DNA of 64,000 nt from Kangiella geojedonensis (GCF_000981765.1 NZ_CP010975.1:1054001-1118000); one strand, 5' to 3'; shown: positions 25,191-34,491, counted from the stretch's first letter. Notes: generated by a model not told the origin, from the sequence alone. Numbers and translations are program-made.

Positions 25191-26167
25191 TTGTACTCCA
25201 TAATCGTACGCACTTCGTCAAGAATTCGGTCGACGGTTGGCATATATTGTTTTTCTAAACGATAGTATGGCATAACAGTGTCGTAGCCTGAAACTCGACC
25301 AATTGGTGCTAATAAGTTCAAAATGCCTTTTTCAGCAATTTCTGCAGCAATTTCTGAGCCAACTGAGCCAGACTTTGGTGCTTCTTGAATAATACAAGCG
25401 CGGCCTGTTTTCTCAACGGATTCTAAAATCGTGTCCATATCGATTGGACTGACTGTCGCTACGTCAATAACTTCTGCATCAATACCTTCAGCGGCTAACT
25501 TCTCAGCTGCTTGAAGCGTCTCGTGCATCATAGCGCCCCACGAGATAAGCGTGATATCACTACCTTCACGGTCAACGAAACAGGCTTCTAGCGGGTATTC
25601 TTCGCCGTTATCTTCAACTTCGTGCTTAACGATACGGTAAACACGCTTTGGCTCTAAGAAAATCACCGGGTCCGGATCACGAATCGCCGCAAGCATTAAG
25701 CCATAAGCACGTGAAGGATTCGAAGGAATCACAACCTTCAAGCCGGGAATGTGTGAGAACAAAGCTTCAGTTGACTCAGAGTGGTGCTCAGGCGCGTGGA
25801 TACCGCCACCATAAGGAGCACGGATAACCATCGGTTGAGTTAAACGACCGCGAGTACGGTGACGTAAACGTGCCGCGTGACAGAAAATTTGGTCAACCGC
25901 AGGGAAGATAAAGCCCATGAACTGCATTTCAGCAATTGGCTTCATGCCTTGCGCCGCCATACCAACAGCTAAACCAGCAATCATCGACTCAGCAAGAGGT
26001 GTATCAATAACGCGTTCTTTACCGTATTTTTTCTGTAAGCCGTCGGTCGCACGGAATACACCGCCGTTTTTACCCACGTCTTCGCCAAATAAAACAACGT
26101 CTTGATCATGCTCAAGCTCATACGCCATCGCTGCATTTACAGCTTCAATTAAAGTAATCGCCGCCAT
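25187..26167 (-). CDS. 2-oxo-acid dehydrogenase E1 beta subunit
   Basis: A 326-residue transketolase-like subunit beginning ITLIEAVNAAMAYELEHDQDVVLFGEDVGKNGGVFRAT across residues 4-40, with the VIRAPYGGGIHAPEHHSES and IRDPDPVIFLEPKRVYR segments that shape the ThDP site. It pairs with E1 alpha (26167-27243) as a heterotetramer that decarboxylates the 2-oxo acid. It overlaps E1 alpha's stop by one base and E2's start by four, so the three are translationally coupled. Confidence 0.95.
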   Translation of the reverse strand: MAAITLIEAVNAAMAYELEHDQDVVLFGEDVGKNGGVFRATDGLQKKYGKERVIDTPLAESMIAGLAVGMAAQGMKPIAEMQFMGFIFPAVDQIFCHAARLRHRTRGRLTQPMVIRAPYGGGIHAPEHHSESTEALFSHIPGLKVVIPSNPSRAYGLMLAAIRDPDPVIFLEPKRVYRIVKHEVEDNGEEYPLEACFVDREGSDITLISWGAMMHETLQAAEKLAAEGIDAEVIDVATVSPIDMDTILESVEKTGRACIIQEAPKSGSVGSEIAAEIAEKGILNLLAPIGRVSGYDTVMPYYRLEKQYMPTVDRILDEVRTIMEYK

Positions 26168-27243
26168 TATTTTGCACCTCTTTTGATAGCCGCTTCGCGC
26201 TGAGGCTTAGTTAATTCAGGAAGTTCTGCATAAAGATGATCAAACATCAATTCAGGCGTTGGCTTCGGAGCAGCTTCATAAGCTTTCACCGCAGCATCAA
26301 CTTCTTTAGCAACTTCTTCTTTCATTGCTTCTTCGTCTTTATCAGACCAAGCTTTATTTTTCTCAAGATACTTGCGTAAACGAACCAGTGGTTCGTTCTT
26401 CCAAGCTTCTTCTTTGACTTTAGGATCATCGTAGCGTGACGCGTCATCCGCAGTAGTGTGGTCACATAAGCGGTAGGTGATAGCTTCAATCACTGTAGGG
26501 CCACCACCGTTACGAGCTTTCTCTAGCGCATAATTTGATGCTTCACGAACCGCAACGATATCGTTACCATCGACTTGAATACCTTCGACGCCAGCTGCGA
26601 TAGCTTTTTGCGCATAAGTTTCACAAGCAGTTTGGATATCCGTTGGTACTGAGATTGCCCATTGGTTGTTGTTGATGAAGAACACCACACCAAGGTTCCA
26701 GATGCCGGCAACGTTAATGCCTTCGTAGAAATCACCCTCAGATGTACCACCTTCACCAATCTCCGTCACGACAGCACGTTTTTGTTTACGCATCTGGATC
26801 GCTTTAGCTACGCCCGAAGCGTGAATAATTTGGTTTGCGATTGGAACACAGATAGGGAAGTCTTCTTTAGCGACCGAGTAGTTCGCACCAGCTTCATCAC
26901 CACCCCAATACAACAAGATCTCTTCCATGGTCACGCCATGCTTTAAAAGACCACCTGTAGAGCGGTAGTAAGGAATTAAAACGTCTTCTTTGGTCATAGC
27001 GTCACCATAACCGATACCGATGGCTTCCTGACCTAATGAGGCAGGGTAGGTACCCATTTTACCGGTACGCTGTAATGCATAAGCTTTGGCATCGAATACA
27101 CGTAGTTTGTACATGTCACGATAAAGCTCACGCATAGTGTTCATGTCTTTAGCAAACTCAGGAATGTCTTTCGCAGGTTTGCCGTTAGCATCAAGATATT
27201 GATGATACTCAATCTCGAAAGAAGCAACAGTTGTAGTCGTCAA
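26167..27243 (-). CDS. 2-oxo-acid dehydrogenase E1 alpha subunit
   Basis: A 358-residue ThDP-binding subunit. The cofactor motif reads GEGGTSEGDFYEG through INNNQWAIS, with Glu where GDG enzymes have Asp. The phosphorylation-loop region TYRLCDHTTADDASRYDD is present. It belongs to the bacterial heterotetrameric group (branched-chain, pyruvate or acetoin dehydrogenases); the YPASLGQEAIGIGYG segment fits branched-chain or pyruvate E1. It is the first gene of the operon, with a GGAGAA-type ribosome site and a 523-bp upstream region containing repeated AATCTAA motifs. Confidence 0.93.
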   Translation of the reverse strand: MTTTTVASFEIEYHQYLDANGKPAKDIPEFAKDMNTMRELYRDMYKLRVFDAKAYALQRTGKMGTYPASLGQEAIGIGYGDAMTKEDVLIPYYRSTGGLLKHGVTMEEILLYWGGDEAGANYSVAKEDFPICVPIANQIIHASGVAKAIQMRKQKRAVVTEIGEGGTSEGDFYEGINVAGIWNLGVVFFINNNQWAISVPTDIQTACETYAQKAIAAGVEGIQVDGNDIVAVREASNYALEKARNGGGPTVIEAITYRLCDHTTADDASRYDDPKVKEEAWKNEPLVRLRKYLEKNKAWSDKDEEAMKEEVAKEVDAAVKAYEAAPKPTPELMFDHLYAELPELTKPQREAAIKRGAK

Positions 27244-27278
27244 GGCTACATTCTCCTTTATTGAAGGGGGCTAAATTG

Positions 27279-27336
27279 ATTAGATTACAAAGAGTTATCG
27301 TTTGAATCTAACCTATCCCCTAAGGTTCAATCTAAT
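27279..27336 (-). promoter_or_regulatory. repeated AATCTAA motifs upstream of the E1-E2 operon
   Basis: TTAGATT at 27280-27286 and AATCTAA at 27305-27311 form a perfect 7-bp inverted repeat, and AATCTAA recurs at 27329-27335. Between the last two, AACCT and AGGTT form a further palindrome. All lie 36-93 bp upstream of the start codon and could be an operator. The rest of the 523-bp gap to 27766 shows no gene, tRNA or clear repeat. Confidence 0.4.
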
Positions 27337-27766
27337 ATTTAGCGACGCCGATTGTACGTATTTTTAGCGAATTTGTATAGTGAGATTTACGTTAACGTAA
27401 ACTGACACTAGTTTTATTGCTAAATAAGCTGGTTTGAATAAGTAAAACTAATGCTTGGCTGAGAGCCACAGAACTCTGAAAGCCTATAAGTATAAGGGGT
27501 TAGGATGAAGTTAGTGTGACAGCTGTATAGGAAGAAGTTATCAATCTGTGGTTGAAATAAAGTGAACTAGAGAAAGTTGGAAGTACTGTGCAAGGAAACT
27601 ATTCATGAAACAACATTCATCCAAGCGTTTATTGGCACTGTAATAATCACTTTTCTATGACTACCAGCCGCTCTGTCATCTTAAGAAGTTTAGGCAAAAG
27701 TACTGTTAATATCACTAGGTACGGTTAGGACGCGATTTGCGCCCTAGTACATTTAAACGAGATAAA

Positions 27767-28582
27767 CTACTTGGTGGATAGCTTAAGTTCTACTTCGATA
27801 GTTTTATTAATGAAGTGCTCCATCATTCTTTTCAAGTCTTTTACAGGTCTCACACCGTTAGCGAACCTTTTGAGTAGGTTGTTTAGCGCTTCGTCTTTAG
27901 CAATATCTTCAGTGCTTAATCCTTGATGATGAAGCTCCATTATTCGGTTGACCCAGTTGGTGGCATTTTCTTTATAGCGCTTAAGTCCTTCAGTATTGGT
28001 TATGAAACCATGCCCTGGAACGACTGTGGTGTCTTTGTTTGCAAGCTCTAAAGCTTTATCAATGATTACAGTTTGCCCAGCAAGACCTCCAGCCCAGAAC
28101 GTGGGGTACCAGTTGTTGGTGAAGCTGTCGCCCATCATAAGAACGTTGCTGTCGGGAAAGTAGACGAGGAGGTCGTTAGAGGAGTGTGAAGCAACGTTAG
28201 TGGTGACGATATTGAGATCGTTATTACTCATCTCTCCGTGAGTATGCTTAGCCGCACCAAGTTCTATGAACGATTTATTATTACCCGTGTGATCCATATG
28301 ATCATGAGTATTCACCACAAGTTTTGCCGGCTTTTCTGAAATCGATTCAATGGTCGCCATTAATGACTGGTTGGATTTGGCAAGCATAGTATCAACGATG
28401 ATGAGCCCATCGTTTGTTACTTTGATTCCGACATTGGAGCCGTAGCCATCAGCAAGTAATACGTAAAAGTCGTCGCTAACTTTTTCGTAAGGAATAAGGT
28501 CAACTTCCTTGGCTTCTAAAGTAATCGAGGTGAAAAATAGTAATGTTACTAGTGAGGTTTTGAACTTGCTCGGATTTAACAT
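27767..28582 (-). CDS. secreted MBL-fold (metallo-beta-lactamase superfamily) hydrolase
   Basis: A 271-residue protein with a signal peptide (cleavage near residue 24, LEAKEVDL). The zinc site is complete: HDHMDH with His93, His95, Asp97 and His98, a GDSF aspartate near 150 and VVPGHG near 190. The order resembles subclass B1-type and quinoprotein-relay-like MBL proteins, but the surrounding sequence is not a recognised beta-lactamase, so a hydrolytic role with unknown substrate is the safe call. It is monocistronic, with nothing related next to it. Confidence 0.8.
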   Translation of the reverse strand: MLNPSKFKTSLVTLLFFTSITLEAKEVDLIPYEKVSDDFYVLLADGYGSNVGIKVTNDGLIIVDTMLAKSNQSLMATIESISEKPAKLVVNTHDHMDHTGNNKSFIELGAAKHTHGEMSNNDLNIVTTNVASHSSNDLLVYFPDSNVLMMGDSFTNNWYPTFWAGGLAGQTVIIDKALELANKDTTVVPGHGFITNTEGLKRYKENATNWVNRIMELHHQGLSTEDIAKDEALNNLLKRFANGVRPVKDLKRMMEHFINKTIEVELKLSTK

Positions 28583-28733
28583 GAAGTTCCCTTTTTTGTG
28601 GTTTCCGTAATTTATGCGATTGATTGTATCGGTGAGAATGTTAAGAGTGGGTATGCTTATGTGTCAAAGTGTTTCTTATGAGTAAACTTTCTTTCCTTTA
28701 GACATTTTGGGGCCATTGTGTTGAGTTATTGTC

Positions 28734-28754
28734 ATTCTGAACTTGATTCAGAAT
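28734..28754. repeat. dispersed-type palindrome
   Basis: ATTCTGAA-CTTGA-TTCAGAAT, an 8-bp perfect stem preceded by GTC, matches the style of the GTCATTCTGAACTTGATTCA repeats common in bacterial intergenic regions. The following T run is weak, so I do not call it a terminator. Confidence 0.5.
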
Positions 28755-28810
28755 CTATAACTTTTACTCGCTCGGCTCACTTCAGGGGGGAGCTAGCGGT
28801 TAACCGAGTG

Positions 28811-29356
28811 CTAAATAATGCTTAATAATTTATAAATACTTACTATTGCGAGGATTAAAATTATTACCATCAGGTATGTTTGAAGTTGAGCGCACCTGTA
28901 TATGTTCCTATTGGCACTAAAAATATCTCCTCCTCTTATTTTATTGAAGGAGCGTGCAACGAACCACTTAAATCCTGGCAAAGTTGAACTCTCAACTTCT
29001 TTCATAAATGCATTCATGTCTAAGTCTTCAATGTGGTTATTATTTTTCATATGAGCCTCCATCCTAGTTGCAGATATGGCCATTCCCTGTATGGCTGAAG
29101 TAAGAAGTTTTGATAAGCATGTCATTGGTAGAACAATAAATATGTAAATATATGCCGAAGACATAAAAAGCTGGCTGTTCTGCTCTGTTAATAGTGAGGT
29201 TTGAGTACTAAATATTACAGAAAGTAAGGCTCCTGACCCTGCTACAATCCAATTTATAAACTTATCAGCAAACGTAGAAGATATTTCAGCAGAGTTTAGC
29301 ATTACTTTGCTGGCTAAAAGTTTTGCTTCAAAGTCTTGGTTAGATTTTTGGCTCAT
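28811..29356 (-). CDS. hypothetical membrane protein
   Basis: A 181-residue protein I do not recognise. It has a charged N-terminus, three likely transmembrane helices (about 34-50, 66-86 and 159-180) and a cytoplasmic or periplasmic loop of about 70 residues rich in Met, Asn and Glu. An AGGAAT ribosome site lies just before the ATG. It starts 9 bp after the stop of the Cys-rich gene at 29365 and is probably co-transcribed with it. No transport, enzyme or signalling motif was found. Confidence 0.6.
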   Translation of the reverse strand: MSQKSNQDFEAKLLASKVMLNSAEISSTFADKFINWIVAGSGALLSVIFSTQTSLLTEQNSQLFMSSAYIYIFIVLPMTCLSKLLTSAIQGMAISATRMEAHMKNNNHIEDLDMNAFMKEVESSTLPGFKWFVARSFNKIRGGDIFSANRNIYRCAQLQTYLMVIILILAIVSIYKLLSII

Positions 29357-29364
29357 ATGGATTC

Positions 29365-29733
29365 CTACAGCTTTATATCCATCTCAAAATAGGCGTGGCT
29401 GGGGCAGAAGGCGAGGCCTTTGACGCAGAGTTGGTCGCATTGTTTCCATTGGCAGGTATCGTTGGTGATGCCGCCACGGTTTTGGACCATGAGTTGGATT
29501 TTGAGGTTGGTGGTGTCGAGTTGTTGCCAGTCTTGCTCTGAGGCTATTTTGGCGCATACACCGATATCGTTTTGTTTGGCGATCTCGATGTGCCATAGCT
29601 GTTGGCAGACAGGGCAGCGGTTTAGGGTGGCCCAGCGCTGTGGCGCCCATTCGAGTTCTTCCAGAGATTCGCCAAAAGGATTGTTTTCGTCATTGCCAAC
29701 AAAAACATTGGGCATTTGATTGCATCGACACAT
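29365..29733 (-). CDS. hypothetical cysteine-rich protein
   Basis: A 122-residue soluble protein of unknown function with ten cysteines, including NRCPVCQQLWHIE (a CxxC knuckle with a nearby His) and, at the C-terminus, CQWKQCDQLCVKGLAFCPSH. The pattern suggests one or two zinc-binding sites. The first ATG (29733) has only a weak ribosome site; the ATG at codon 7 is a possible alternative. It lies between two small membrane-protein genes on the same strand, 15 bp and 8 bp away, so the three may form one operon. Confidence 0.6.
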   Translation of the reverse strand: MCRCNQMPNVFVGNDENNPFGESLEELEWAPQRWATLNRCPVCQQLWHIEIAKQNDIGVCAKIASEQDWQQLDTTNLKIQLMVQNRGGITNDTCQWKQCDQLCVKGLAFCPSHAYFEMDIKL

Positions 29734-29748
29734 ATAACTATTAAGCCT

Positions 29749-30114
29749 TTATTCGTTTTTATTTTCTATGCTTTCAGTCAGAGTTTCTTCGTCTTCTTGT
29801 TTATCCCTTACAAGCCATATTGTTACGGGGATTATAAAAGCAATACAAAGCGCTACCTGCATACCGAAAGCATCAGTGCGTGTATAAGTGTGGCCGGTCA
29901 TAAATAGAGTCATGAAAACCGTTGCCAAAGCTAATCCAATAATCGTCACCATCCCTGAGGATTTGTTCTGTTTGAAGGCCACTTTGAGAGCTATGATCAG
30001 AAGTAAGATACTGGCGGGAATTGTCAGTAAGTAGAAAATGCCACCCATATCTGAAGCCATTGCAGTTACTGGGGTTAGAAGTAGTATGCAGAATAGGCAC
30101 CTAAACGTACTCAT
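29749..30114 (-). CDS. hypothetical small membrane protein
   Basis: A 121-residue protein with a cleavable or uncleaved N-terminal hydrophobic segment (MSTFRCLFCILLLTPVTAMA), then three more transmembrane helices (about 25-46, 54-72 and 83-102) and an acidic C-terminal tail (RDKQEDEETLTESIENKNE). GGAATAA precedes the ATG. The family is not recognised. It is first of the three small same-strand genes and divergent from pepN. Confidence 0.6.
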   Translation of the reverse strand: MSTFRCLFCILLLTPVTAMASDMGGIFYLLTIPASILLLIIALKVAFKQNKSSGMVTIIGLALATVFMTLFMTGHTYTRTDAFGMQVALCIAFIIPVTIWLVRDKQEDEETLTESIENKNE

Positions 30115-30246
30115 ATTGTTATTCCGTTGTGTTCTTTTTGCTTTCTTGCGCTATGTTATATCGGATCTGACCTAAGATTGCTACAATCGGACTTTTCATT
30201 TTGTTCGAACCAATATTTCAAAATCAAGGGTTAAAGCAACGACATC

Positions 30247-32940
30247 ATGAGCGATAGTAGCAGTCATCAAGACAGCGCTTCTCAAGAGCAGGCGCCACAG
30301 CAGGAAGTTCAAGTCCATTACCGTAGCGATTATAGGCCGTATCCATACGATATTGAGAGCGTGTACTTGGCGTTTGATTTAGCGCCAAATGCCACGGTTG
30401 TGGATACGACGCTAACGATTCAGCGTAAGGCTGATGTTGCTAGTAACGAGCCGTTACGTTTGGATGGTGTGGATTTGGAGCTACTCTCGATTGCCATTGA
30501 TGGTGAAGAGCTAGGCCAAGAGGGCTATCGCTCGTTTGATGACGGCTTAGAGGTTTTAAATCCTCCGAAGCGCTTTACTTTAACTACAAAAGTTAAAATA
30601 TCACCTGATACCAACACCAGCCTTGAAGGCTTGTATTTATCCAGCGGAAAGTATTGTACTCAATGTGAGGCTGAGGGCTTCCGCAAGATTACCTTTTATC
30701 CAGATCGTCCTGATGTGATGAGTACTTTTACCGTTCGGATTGAAGCCGATGCTGAACAATTTCCCCACTTATTATCTAACGGCAATCGTATTGAACACGG
30801 CGACCTTGAAACTGGTAAGCATTTTGCGGTGTGGGAAGATCCGTTTAAGAAGCCGAGCTACTTATTTGCGCTGTGTGCCGGCGATTATGATTTATTGACC
30901 AGTAGCTTTACTACTATGACAGGGCGAGACGTTCGCCTTGAGATTTATGTGGATAAAGGCAAGTTGGACCAATGTCACCATGCCATGGAATCGCTCAAAA
31001 AGGCCATGAAATGGGATGAAGAGGTTTTTGGTTTAGAGTATGACCTTGATATCTACATGATTGTGGCAGTGGGCGATTTCAATATGGGGGCCATGGAAAA
31101 CAAGGGCCTCAACATATTCAACACCAAGTATGTGCTTGCGAGCCAAGATACGGCTACAGACACTGATTTTATTGATGTGGAAGCGGTTATAGGGCATGAA
31201 TACTTCCACAATTGGACGGGGAATCGCGTGACCTGCCGTGACTGGTTCCAGTTAAGCCTAAAAGAAGGGTTAACGGTTTTCCGTGATCAGGAGTTTACCG
31301 CGGATCAAACGGACCATGGCGTAAAGCGCATTGAAGATGTGAAAGTTATTCGTTCACATCAGTTTGCCGAAGATGCGGGGCCAATGGCACACCCAATCCG
31401 CCCAGATTCTTATATTGAGATGAATAATTTCTATACCGTGACGGTTTATAACAAAGGTGCTGAAATTATTCGTATGTACCAGACTTTGCTAGGGCGTGAT
31501 GGCTTTAAGCGTGGTTTGGATGTGTATTTTGAACGTCATGACGGCCAAGCGGTCACCTGCGAAGACTTTGTGCGCGCCATGGAAGACGCTAACCATTATG
31601 ACTTAAAGCAATTCCGACGTTGGTACTCGCAAGCCGGTACTCCAGAAGTGGAAGTCACCAGCCAGTATGAGGCAGACAAGCGCCAGTTAAGGTTACATTT
31701 GAAGCAGTCTTGTCCTGCAACACCTGGGCAGGAAGAGAAAGAGCCGTTTCATATTCCTGTGAAAATTGGCTTGATTGATGAGCTGGGTAACGACATTGAA
31801 CTGAAGGCATTGCCAGTCAGCGAGTCAGATGCGCGAGTCGAAGGAGATATTGTCCATCTCATGGCTGGTGAGCAGAGTGTGACTTTTGATGAGGTGCCTG
31901 AAAAGCATATTCCTTCCATCTTGCGAGGTTTTTCGGCACCTGTGAAGCTGCGTTACGATTACTCGCTATCTGATTTGATCTTCTTATTCGCACACGACTC
32001 GGACTCTTTTAATCGCTGGCAGGCGGGGCAAGAGTTGTTTAGTCGAGTCATTTTTGACTTGTGCGAGCAACTGAGTGACGGCATTGAGTTATCCTTCGAC
32101 GAGTCTGTGATCAATGCAGCTAAGAACTTGTTGGACGATAGTGGCTTGGATGGACAGTTCAAATCATTGGCTCTGACTATCCCGGGCGTCAGTACTTTGA
32201 TTGAGCAAGTTGACTCAATCAATATTGATCATTTAATTACAGCGCGTCAGTTTTTAAAGCGACGCTTGGCAGAAGAGCTTGAGCTGGACTGGTTGTTGCA
32301 TTATCAGACTAATCACCACATCGGTGATTTTGAACAAGATAAAGGGTCTGTGGCTAAAAGGGCTATTGCGGGCACCTGTCTCTGTTATCTCATGGCGCTT
32401 GAGAAAGACGATGCTTACCAACTGGCTTTAAAACAGCTGAATAACGCTAATAACATGACGGATGCCAGCACCGCGTTGCAGTTAATCGTGCATTCTAATT
32501 ACAGCGAGAAGATGAAGGTTGCAGAAGCCTTTTATCAGAAGTGGCAAAATGAAGAGTTGGTGGTGAATAAGTGGTTGGCGATCATGGCGACAGACCCTTC
32601 CGATGAAACCATTGACAGAATTGAGTCATTACTGGATCATCCATCATTCGAGCTTAAAAATCCGAACAAGGTTCGCTCGCTTATTGGTGCGTTTACTGGA
32701 GCCAATCCAAGCCAGTTTCATCGTGCAGACGGCCGAGGCTATGAGTACTTGGCGCGTCAGATCAAAGCCTTGTACGCCATAAACCCACAAGTTTCGGCTC
32801 GTTTAACAGGGGCTTTTAATCGTTGGCGTAAATTTGATTCGGAACGTCAGTTGAAAATGCAGCAACAGTTGCAAGAAATCTTAAGCATGCCTGAGTTATC
32901 AAAAGATGTGTACGAGATTGCCAGCAAGGCGTTAAAGTAG
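30247..32940 (+). CDS. pepN: aminopeptidase N (M1, E. coli PepN type)
   Basis: An 897-residue cytosolic zinc aminopeptidase that removes N-terminal residues from peptides. The exopeptidase motif GAMENKGLNIFN is near residue 280, the zinc site HEYFHNW...E near 316, and the glutamate-rich approach LSLKEGLTVFRDQEF follows. The long C-terminal helical domain of the PepN group is complete. No signal peptide: it begins with a hydrophilic Ser/Gln-rich stretch, then YRSDYRPYPYDIESVYLAFDL. Length is near the usual 870, with a slightly longer N-terminus. Confidence 0.97.
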   Translation: MSDSSSHQDSASQEQAPQQEVQVHYRSDYRPYPYDIESVYLAFDLAPNATVVDTTLTIQRKADVASNEPLRLDGVDLELLSIAIDGEELGQEGYRSFDDGLEVLNPPKRFTLTTKVKISPDTNTSLEGLYLSSGKYCTQCEAEGFRKITFYPDRPDVMSTFTVRIEADAEQFPHLLSNGNRIEHGDLETGKHFAVWEDPFKKPSYLFALCAGDYDLLTSSFTTMTGRDVRLEIYVDKGKLDQCHHAMESLKKAMKWDEEVFGLEYDLDIYMIVAVGDFNMGAMENKGLNIFNTKYVLASQDTATDTDFIDVEAVIGHEYFHNWTGNRVTCRDWFQLSLKEGLTVFRDQEFTADQTDHGVKRIEDVKVIRSHQFAEDAGPMAHPIRPDSYIEMNNFYTVTVYNKGAEIIRMYQTLLGRDGFKRGLDVYFERHDGQAVTCEDFVRAMEDANHYDLKQFRRWYSQAGTPEVEVTSQYEADKRQLRLHLKQSCPATPGQEEKEPFHIPVKIGLIDELGNDIELKALPVSESDARVEGDIVHLMAGEQSVTFDEVPEKHIPSILRGFSAPVKLRYDYSLSDLIFLFAHDSDSFNRWQAGQELFSRVIFDLCEQLSDGIELSFDESVINAAKNLLDDSGLDGQFKSLALTIPGVSTLIEQVDSINIDHLITARQFLKRRLAEELELDWLLHYQTNHHIGDFEQDKGSVAKRAIAGTCLCYLMALEKDDAYQLALKQLNNANNMTDASTALQLIVHSNYSEKMKVAEAFYQKWQNEELVVNKWLAIMATDPSDETIDRIESLLDHPSFELKNPNKVRSLIGAFTGANPSQFHRADGRGYEYLARQIKALYAINPQVSARLTGAFNRWRKFDSERQLKMQQQLQEILSMPELSKDVYEIASKALK

Positions 32941-33011
32941 GGCGTTAGATATAACCGTCGGTTCTTAGATTTATTTTAATAATTGAGAGAGAATTCAGCA
33001 GAGACAATATT

Positions 33012-33335
33012 ATGGCTATTATTCAGTGTATCGTTTGTAATAAAAGAATTTCGAGTAAAGCAGAAACGTGCAGCCACTGTGGGGCTCGCCTTAAAGGCAC
33101 TACAGAGGAGCAGTTACAACGAGCGTCACACCTTCAAAAGCTAAAGAAAAACCGTCGGTTACAGTCTTTATCTTTTTTAGCCGTTATTGCCTTTGCAGCA
33201 GGCTTCCTATTGAAGTTCTTCCCTCCAGCGCAGAACAGCGAGGTTTGGGAACAGGTTGCATTATACCTTATGGCAGCGGGTTTCTTTGGTTATATCATCA
33301 TGCGTGTTTGGATGATGTTCAATAAACGCAAATAG
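33012..33335 (+). CDS. small zinc-ribbon membrane protein
   Basis: A 107-residue protein with an N-terminal zinc-ribbon CIVCNKRISSKAETCSHCG (two CxxC pairs, residues 6-24), a basic linker (LQKLKKNRRLQ) and two transmembrane helices (about 54-70 and 82-100). The family resembles small zinc-ribbon proteins of unknown role. It stands alone between pepN and asd. Confidence 0.7.
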   Translation: MAIIQCIVCNKRISSKAETCSHCGARLKGTTEEQLQRASHLQKLKKNRRLQSLSFLAVIAFAAGFLLKFFPPAQNSEVWEQVALYLMAAGFFGYIIMRVWMMFNKRK

Positions 33336-33393
33336 CTTAAACCTTGCTGTAATACATTATTTTTTATTAGTTGTCTTTTAGAGGAGTTTTTCA

Positions 33394-34413
33394 TTGGAAA
33401 AGGCAAACATAGCGATCGTTGGTGCTACTGGTGCAGTCGGTGTTACGATTCGTGAAATTTTAGAGGAACGTAAGTTCCCAGTTGATAATCTTTATTTGCT
33501 TGCGAGCGAGCGCTCTGCGGGCGAACGATTAATGTTTAACGGTAAGTCTGTGATGGTGCGTGACCTTGCGGACTTTGACTTTTCGCAGGTCGATGTGGCG
33601 CTATTTTCAGCAGGGGGCTCGATTTCTCGTGAATATGCGCCCAAAGCGGTTGAAGCTGGTTGCGTCGTGGTTGATAACACGTCGGAGTATCGTTATGACG
33701 ATGATATTCCATTAGTAGTGACGGAAGTTAACCCCGAGCGAATTGCGGACTATAAGAACCGTGGCATTATTGCAAACCCAAATTGTTCAACCATGCAGTT
33801 GATGGTGGCTTTAAAACCAATCCAAGATGCTGTGGGTATCGAGCATATTAACGTTTGTACCTACCAAGCAGTGTCTGGTTCAGGTCAAAAAGCGGTTGAA
33901 GAGTTAGCAAAGCAAACAGCTGAGTTGCTTAATGCCAGAGAAGCTACCGCAAAGGTTTACGATAAGCAGATTGCGTTTAATGTGCTTCCAAATATCGATG
34001 CATTACAAGATAACGGCTATACCAAAGAAGAAATGAAGATGGTTTGGGAAACTCAAAAAATCTTTGAAGACGATAGTATCGCGGTTAGCCCCACGGCAGT
34101 TCGAGTCCCAGTGTTTTTTGGACACTCGGAAGCTGTGCACCTTAAAACTCGAGCGCCTTTAGCCTCTATTCAAGCTAAAGAACTGCTAGAAAAGGCTGAA
34201 GGGGTAACGGTTGTAGACGATATGTCGCAGTTAGATTACGCCACGCCAGTCACTCATGCTAGCGGAAAAGACGACGTTTTTGTCAGCCGAATTCGCCAAG
34301 ATGTAGGCATCGAAAATGGGCTTGCGATGTGGATCGTGTCGGACAATGTTCGTAAAGGCGCCGCATTAAATACCGTTCAAATTGCAGAGATACTTGTAAA
34401 AAATCATTTATAG
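33394..34413 (+). CDS. asd: aspartate-semialdehyde dehydrogenase
   Basis: A 339-residue enzyme reducing aspartyl phosphate to the semialdehyde, the branch to lysine, threonine and methionine. NADP site ANIAIVGATGAVGVTIREIL, catalytic cysteine in NPNCSTMQLMVAL and the ...VPVFFGHSEAVHL block are present. It starts with TTG at 33394: GAGGAG sits 8 bases upstream and there is no suitable ATG. It belongs to the Gram-positive-like/Pseudomonas-type group rather than the E. coli Asd group. Confidence 0.95.
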   Translation: MEKANIAIVGATGAVGVTIREILEERKFPVDNLYLLASERSAGERLMFNGKSVMVRDLADFDFSQVDVALFSAGGSISREYAPKAVEAGCVVVDNTSEYRYDDDIPLVVTEVNPERIADYKNRGIIANPNCSTMQLMVALKPIQDAVGIEHINVCTYQAVSGSGQKAVEELAKQTAELLNAREATAKVYDKQIAFNVLPNIDALQDNGYTKEEMKMVWETQKIFEDDSIAVSPTAVRVPVFFGHSEAVHLKTRAPLASIQAKELLEKAEGVTVVDDMSQLDYATPVTHASGKDDVFVSRIRQDVGIENGLAMWIVSDNVRKGAALNTVQIAEILVKNHL

Positions 34414-34455
34414 TAGCAAAATTAGTACCTAACGAGTGAAAACTTAAAGTACATT

Positions 34456-34491
34456 CTTAGATGTGATGCTAAAATGAACATCACATCTAAG
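34456..34491. other. 13-bp perfect inverted repeat between asd and fimV
   Basis: CTTAGATGTGATG and CATCACATCTAAG flank a 10-nt spacer. No T tract follows, so it is either a weak asd transcript end or a binding site for a dimeric protein. The remaining 256 bp of this gap shows nothing else clear. Confidence 0.55.

Noticed and set aside
27605-27643. 12-codon ORF MKQHSSKRLLAL with an AAGGA site in the gap upstream of the E1 alpha gene
   Set aside because: It could be the remnant of a lost gene's signal peptide, but 12 codons are too few to support any claim.
28734-28754. Palindrome near the hypothetical membrane gene considered as terminator
   Set aside because: Not followed by a T run on either strand; its sequence fits a dispersed repeat better.
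29384-29650. 88-residue Arg/Pro/His-rich minus-strand ORF
   Set aside because: It is a shifted-frame shadow inside the cysteine-rich gene with biased composition and no ribosome site.
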